Below are positions 5,985-8,113 of a DNA stretch of 8,113 nucleotides, piece by piece. The translations under genes and the position numbers were made by a program. Origin of the DNA: Ruminococcaceae bacterium UBA6364 (GTDB lineage Bacteria > Bacillota > Clostridia > Oscillospirales > Acutalibacteraceae). The DNA is taken from NCBI GenBank assembly GCA_002440045.1, contig DJRI01000101.1, positions 326 to 8,438 on the forward strand, in the 5' to 3' direction. The notes under the pieces are model-generated. The model had not been told where the DNA came from. It searched no databases and saw nothing but the letters and a program-made list of their open reading frames with translations. The stretch's first letter is position 1, and each line of letters opens with the position of its first letter.

Positions 5985-6013
5985 GGCGCAAGGCGAACTG
6001 TGCCTTTTGCGTC
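5985..6013 (+). other. Hairpin in the 5' leader of the hydrogenase mRNA
   Basis: GGCGCAA (5985-5991) pairs with TTGCGTC (6007-6013, one G-U pair). After a 2-nt TT bulge, GGC (5992-5994) pairs with GCC (6002-6004) around a 7-nt loop. It lies in the predicted leader, about 20 nt before the ribosome binding site. No U-tract follows, so it is not a terminator; it may stabilise the mRNA or affect translation. No known riboswitch is recognised. Confidence 0.4.
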
Positions 6014-6032
6014 TTAACACCCCTATTTGAAT

Positions 6033-6037
6033 GGAGG
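6033..6037 (+). promoter_or_regulatory. Ribosome binding site fixing the hndA start
   Basis: GGAGG lies 8 nt before the ATG at 6046. The in-frame ATG at 6031 overlaps this site and has no site of its own, so 6046 is the better start. Confidence 0.85.
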
Positions 6038-6045
6038 AAATCCGA

Positions 6046-6543
6046 ATGGTCAAAAAAATCAGCAGCATACCTTTCAGGGGCACTCCCGAGCAAAAAGCAA
6101 AGCTCGACGCTGTTATCGCCGGTTGTAACGGCGACAAAAGCCGCCTTATGCACGTTATGCAGGAGGCCCAGGAAATCTACGGTTATCTGCCGCGCGAAGT
6201 GCAGATAATGATTGCGGAAGGTATGGACGTTCCGCTTGAAAAGGTTTACGGCGTAGCGACTTTCTATGCACAGTTTGCGCTTTCGCCCAAGGGCGAGTAC
6301 GACATTTCCGTGTGTCTCGGCACGGCGTGCTATGTTAAAGGCTCTCAGCAGGTGCTCGATAAAATTTGCGAAGTTCTCGGCGTTGAACCCGGCGAGTGCT
6401 CTCAGGACGGCAGATTTTCCGTTTCGGAATGCCGTTGTATAGGTGCGTGCGGTCTTGCTCCCGTATTCACTGTAAACGGCGAAGTTTACGGCAAGGTTAC
6501 AGCCGACGACGTTCCCGGAATACTTGCAAAATATATGAACTGA
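6046..6543 (+). CDS. hndA: NuoE-like [2Fe-2S] subunit of NAD(P)-dependent [FeFe]-hydrogenase (HndA/HydC)
   Basis: This is the thioredoxin-fold [2Fe-2S] subunit of a soluble multimeric hydrogenase, homologous to complex I NuoE. It passes electrons between the flavin subunit and the iron-sulfur chain of the catalytic subunit. The protein is 165 aa, the usual length. An N-terminal helical part (about 1-75) holds the family-typical SRLMHVMQEAQEIYGYLP and VYGVATFYAQF. The C-terminal thioredoxin-like domain carries the cluster ligands Cys90 and Cys95 (CLGTAC) and Cys131 and Cys135 (CIGAC). It is the first gene after the predicted promoter and is followed by a GHKL ATPase, HndB-like and HndC-like genes, an order found in Hnd/Hyd operons of Clostridia. 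The names hndA and hydC are both used for such genes. Confidence 0.93.
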   Translation: MVKKISSIPFRGTPEQKAKLDAVIAGCNGDKSRLMHVMQEAQEIYGYLPREVQIMIAEGMDVPLEKVYGVATFYAQFALSPKGEYDISVCLGTACYVKGSQQVLDKICEVLGVEPGECSQDGRFSVSECRCIGACGLAPVFTVNGEVYGKVTADDVPGILAKYMN

Positions 6544-6547
6544 AAAA

Positions 6548-7084
6548 ATGAGGGAGTTATCGCTCAATATTCTTGATATAACCCAGAATTCGGTTGCCGC
6601 AGGCTCGCTTCTTACGGAAATTACCGTAAAAGAAAACACAAAAGAGCACACGCTTTTAATCAAGATAAGCGACACCGGCAAAGGTATGACAGAAGAGCAG
6701 ATAAAAAACGTAACGGACCCGTTTTTTACAACGCGCACCACAAGAAAGGTCGGAATGGGTATTCCGCTTTTTAAAATGGCAGCCGAGCAAACGGGCGGCT
6801 CTTTTAAAATATCCTCGGTTTTGGGAAAAGGCACTGTCACCGAGGCGCTTTTTAAAACGGACAGCATTGATTTTACCCCGCTCGGCGATGTCCCTTCGAC
6901 AATAGCCGCCATAGTTTCGATGAACGGCGACAGGGACTTTGTTTACAGGCGTATTAAAGACGGGCGCGAATTTGTGTTTAATTCTGCCGAGATAAAGCGT
7001 ATTCTTGACGGCGTGCCGCTGTCGGAGCCGTCGGTAGTAAGATGGATAACCGACTATATCAGGGAAAATACCGAAAACTTATGA
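6548..7084 (+). CDS. GHKL (histidine-kinase-like) ATPase in the hydrogenase operon
   Basis: This 178-aa soluble protein consists of a histidine-kinase-type ATP-binding domain without a dimerisation/phospho-acceptor domain or sensor. The N-box is LNILDITQNSVAAG (6-19, Asn14), G1 is SDTGKGM (41-47), the F-box is DPFFTTR (57-63), and G2 is KVGMGIPLF (67-75). Residues about 105-178 are an additional C-terminal segment I do not recognise. It starts 4 bp after the hndA stop and has no clear Shine-Dalgarno sequence (CTGAAAAA precedes the ATG), so translation may depend on coupling to hndA. Such ATPases are often seen between NuoE-like and HndB-like genes in Clostridia. It may phosphorylate or regulate a hydrogenase component or a separate response protein, but no partner is in the window. 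It differs in type from the RsbW-like ATPase of the leftward operon. Confidence 0.85.
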   Translation: MRELSLNILDITQNSVAAGSLLTEITVKENTKEHTLLIKISDTGKGMTEEQIKNVTDPFFTTRTTRKVGMGIPLFKMAAEQTGGSFKISSVLGKGTVTEALFKTDSIDFTPLGDVPSTIAAIVSMNGDRDFVYRRIKDGREFVFNSAEIKRILDGVPLSEPSVVRWITDYIRENTENL

Positions 7085-7086
7085 AA

Positions 7087-7101
7087 CCGACTTTCGGTCG
7101 G
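7087..7101 (+). other. Short intergenic hairpin between ATPase and hndB
   Basis: CCGAC (7087-7091), loop TTTCG, GTCGG (7097-7101) form a perfect 5-bp GC-rich stem just past the ATPase stop, in the only gap over 15 bp in this operon (52 bp). No U-tract follows, so it is not a terminator. It could be an mRNA processing or stability element separating the ATPase from the structural genes. Confidence 0.4.
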
Positions 7102-7136
7102 AAGCAAACTTGTAAACCTGTGAAAGGAAGATTTTA

Positions 7137-7511
7137 ATGAAATCACTTGAAGAGTTACTTGCAATAAAAGAAAAGGCACAGGCTCAGATGGCGGCGAGAG
7201 ACGCCGAGGGCAAAGGCGGAGTAAGAGTTGTTGTGGGCATGGCAACCTGCGGTATAGCCGCGGGCGCAAGACCCGTTCTTTCGGCTCTTCTTTCGGAGCT
7301 TGAAAAAAGAAACGTAAAGCACGTTACCGTTACCCAGACGGGCTGCATCGGTATGTGCCAGTATGAACCCATTGTTGAGGTTTTTGAGCCCGGCAAAGAA
7401 AAGGTTACATATGTGCTTATGACGCCCGAAAAGGCGGTTAAGGTTGTAAACGAGCATCTTGTAAACGGCAAACCCGTGGCTGAATACACCGTGGGCGCCG
7501 TAACGGAATAA
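7137..7511 (+). CDS. hndB: HndB-like ferredoxin-fold subunit of NAD(P)-dependent hydrogenase
   Basis: This is a small (124 aa) thioredoxin/ferredoxin-fold subunit encoded between the NuoE-like and NuoF-like subunits of Hnd-type [FeFe]-hydrogenases, thought to help electron transfer in the complex. After a short N-terminal helix, VVVGMATCGIAAGARPV (about 31-47) and VTQTGCIGMCQYEPIV (about 65-80) match the HndB pattern. Only three of the four usual [2Fe-2S] cysteine positions are present (Cys38, Cys70, Cys74); the second is replaced in the CGIAAGA segment, as I recall is normal for HndB proteins, so cluster binding is uncertain. AAGGAAG lies about 6 nt before the ATG, and its stop codon overlaps the next gene's AGGAGG. 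Confidence 0.9.
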   Translation: MKSLEELLAIKEKAQAQMAARDAEGKGGVRVVVGMATCGIAAGARPVLSALLSELEKRNVKHVTVTQTGCIGMCQYEPIVEVFEPGKEKVTYVLMTPEKAVKVVNEHLVNGKPVAEYTVGAVTE

Positions 7512-7524
7512 GGAGGAAAAATAA

Positions 7525-8113
7525 ATGTATCGTGCTCATGTACTTGTCTGCGGCGGTACCGGATGTACCTCCAACCATAGCGCGGAACTCATAGAAGCGC
7601 TTAACGAGAACATAAAGCTTCAGGGTCTTGAAAACGAGGTTCAGGTAGTAAGAACCGGCTGCTTCGGACTTTGCGCTTTGGGTCCCATTATGATAGTATA
7701 TCCCGAAGGATGCTTCTACAGCGAAGTTACCGTTGACGACATTCCCGAGATTGTCGAAGAGCATCTTCTTAAAGGCCGTATTGTTAAAAGACTTCTTTAT
7801 AAAGAGACTGTAACCGAAGAAGAAGTAAAGCCTTTAAGCGAAACAAACTTCTATAAAAAACAGCACCGTGTTGCGCTTCGCAACTGCGGCGTTATAAACC
7901 CCGAATGCATCGACGAATACATTGCTGTCGACGGCTATCAGGCGCTTGCAAAAGCCCTTACCGAAATGACCCCCGAAGAGGTTATTAAAACGGTTATGGA
8001 TTCGGGCCTTCGCGGAAGAGGCGGCGGCGGATTCCCCACAGGCAGAAAGTGGAGCTTCACCGCGGCTAACAAGGCCGACCAAAAATATGTAGTCTGCAAC
8101 GCCGACGAGGGCG
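7525..8113 (+). CDS. hndC: NuoF-like flavin/NADH subunit of [FeFe]-hydrogenase (HndC/HydB), 3' truncated by the window
   Basis: This is the N-terminal part (196 codons visible) of the flavoprotein subunit that binds FMN and NAD(P)H and is the likely site of electron bifurcation in HydABC-type enzymes. The full protein is usually near 600 aa. Residues 5-85 form a thioredoxin-like [2Fe-2S] domain with Cys9, Cys14 (CGGTGC), Cys46 and Cys50 (CFGLC). A linker follows, then the start of the NuoF core: [16 protein letters not shown] (161-176, the FMN/NADH-binding glycine loop) and VVCNADEG (189-196, family signature). AGGAGG lies 8 nt before the ATG. The frame is open to the window end without a stop. 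The next gene in such operons is normally the catalytic [FeFe]-hydrogenase HndD/HydA. C-terminal ferredoxin domains cannot be assessed here. Confidence 0.94.
   Translation, partial: MYRAHVLVCGGTGCTSNHSAELIEALNENIKLQGLENEVQVVRTGCFGLCALGPIMIVYPEGCFYSEVTVDDIPEIVEEHLLKGRIVKRLLYKETVTEEEVKPLSETNFYKKQHRVALRNCGVINPECIDEYIAVDGYQALAKALTEMTPEEVIKTVMDSGLRGRGGGGFPTGRKWSFTAANKADQKYVVCNADEG

Noticed and set aside
5914..6912. Long minus-strand open frame (332 codons) opposite hndA and the GHKL ATPase
   Set aside because: It lies antisense to two well-recognised genes, crosses their promoter region, has no recognisable motif and no ribosome binding site that I can see; it is a by-product of codon bias.
7087..7101. 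Hairpin as an intrinsic terminator
   Set aside because: The stem is only 5 bp and is followed by GAAGCAAAC and not a T-run; the downstream genes belong to the same complex.

Overview
The window looks like chromosome from an anaerobic, fermentative Clostridia-type Firmicute, perhaps an uncultured gut Oscillospirales/Ruminococcaceae relative. Support comes from strong AGGAGG ribosome binding sites, a moderate-GC coding style, and an NADH-dependent (Hnd/HydABC-type) [FeFe]-hydrogenase locus next to DRTGG, PHP and GHKL-ATPase genes. The taxonomy is inferred from gene content only.

Layout. Positions 1-258 are non-coding and hold three compact perfect hairpins, two arrays of a degenerate 7-bp repeat (GCTAAYA), and a good intrinsic terminator for the leftward operon. 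Positions 259-5750 carry a tightly packed leftward operon, read from right to left: a DRTGG-domain protein, an RsbW-like GHKL ATPase, a putative sensory [FeFe]-hydrogenase (HydS-like), a second DRTGG-like protein, a PHP-family metallo-phosphoesterase, and a GPH/MelB-type MFS transporter with an unusual 280-residue cytoplasmic tail. Three of the five junctions are 4-bp ATGA stop/start overlaps and the other two are gaps of 7 and 16 bp. Positions 5751-6045 are a divergent intergenic region with a recognisable promoter on each side and a central interrupted palindrome. Positions 6046-8113 carry a rightward operon: a NuoE-like HndA/HydC subunit, a small GHKL ATPase, a HndB-like ferredoxin-fold protein, and a NuoF-like HndC/HydB subunit cut off by the window edge. 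The catalytic HndD/HydA hydrogenase probably follows outside the window.

How the genes may work together. The rightward operon encodes the diaphorase arm of a multimeric, probably electron-bifurcating, hydrogenase that couples NAD(P)H and ferredoxin oxidation to H2. The leftward operon looks like its signalling arm. The HydS-like protein keeps the four H-cluster cysteines but has Ala where catalytic enzymes have the proton-relay Cys, as described for putative sensory hydrogenases. It is encoded with parts typical of signalling (two kinase-fold ATPases in total, two DRTGG domains and a PHP phosphoesterase) but with no recognisable DNA-binding regulator. A plausible model is an H2/redox sensor acting through a protein-phosphorylation or nucleotide signal on hydrogenase expression or activity. 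The membership is read from sequence; the signalling model is inference.
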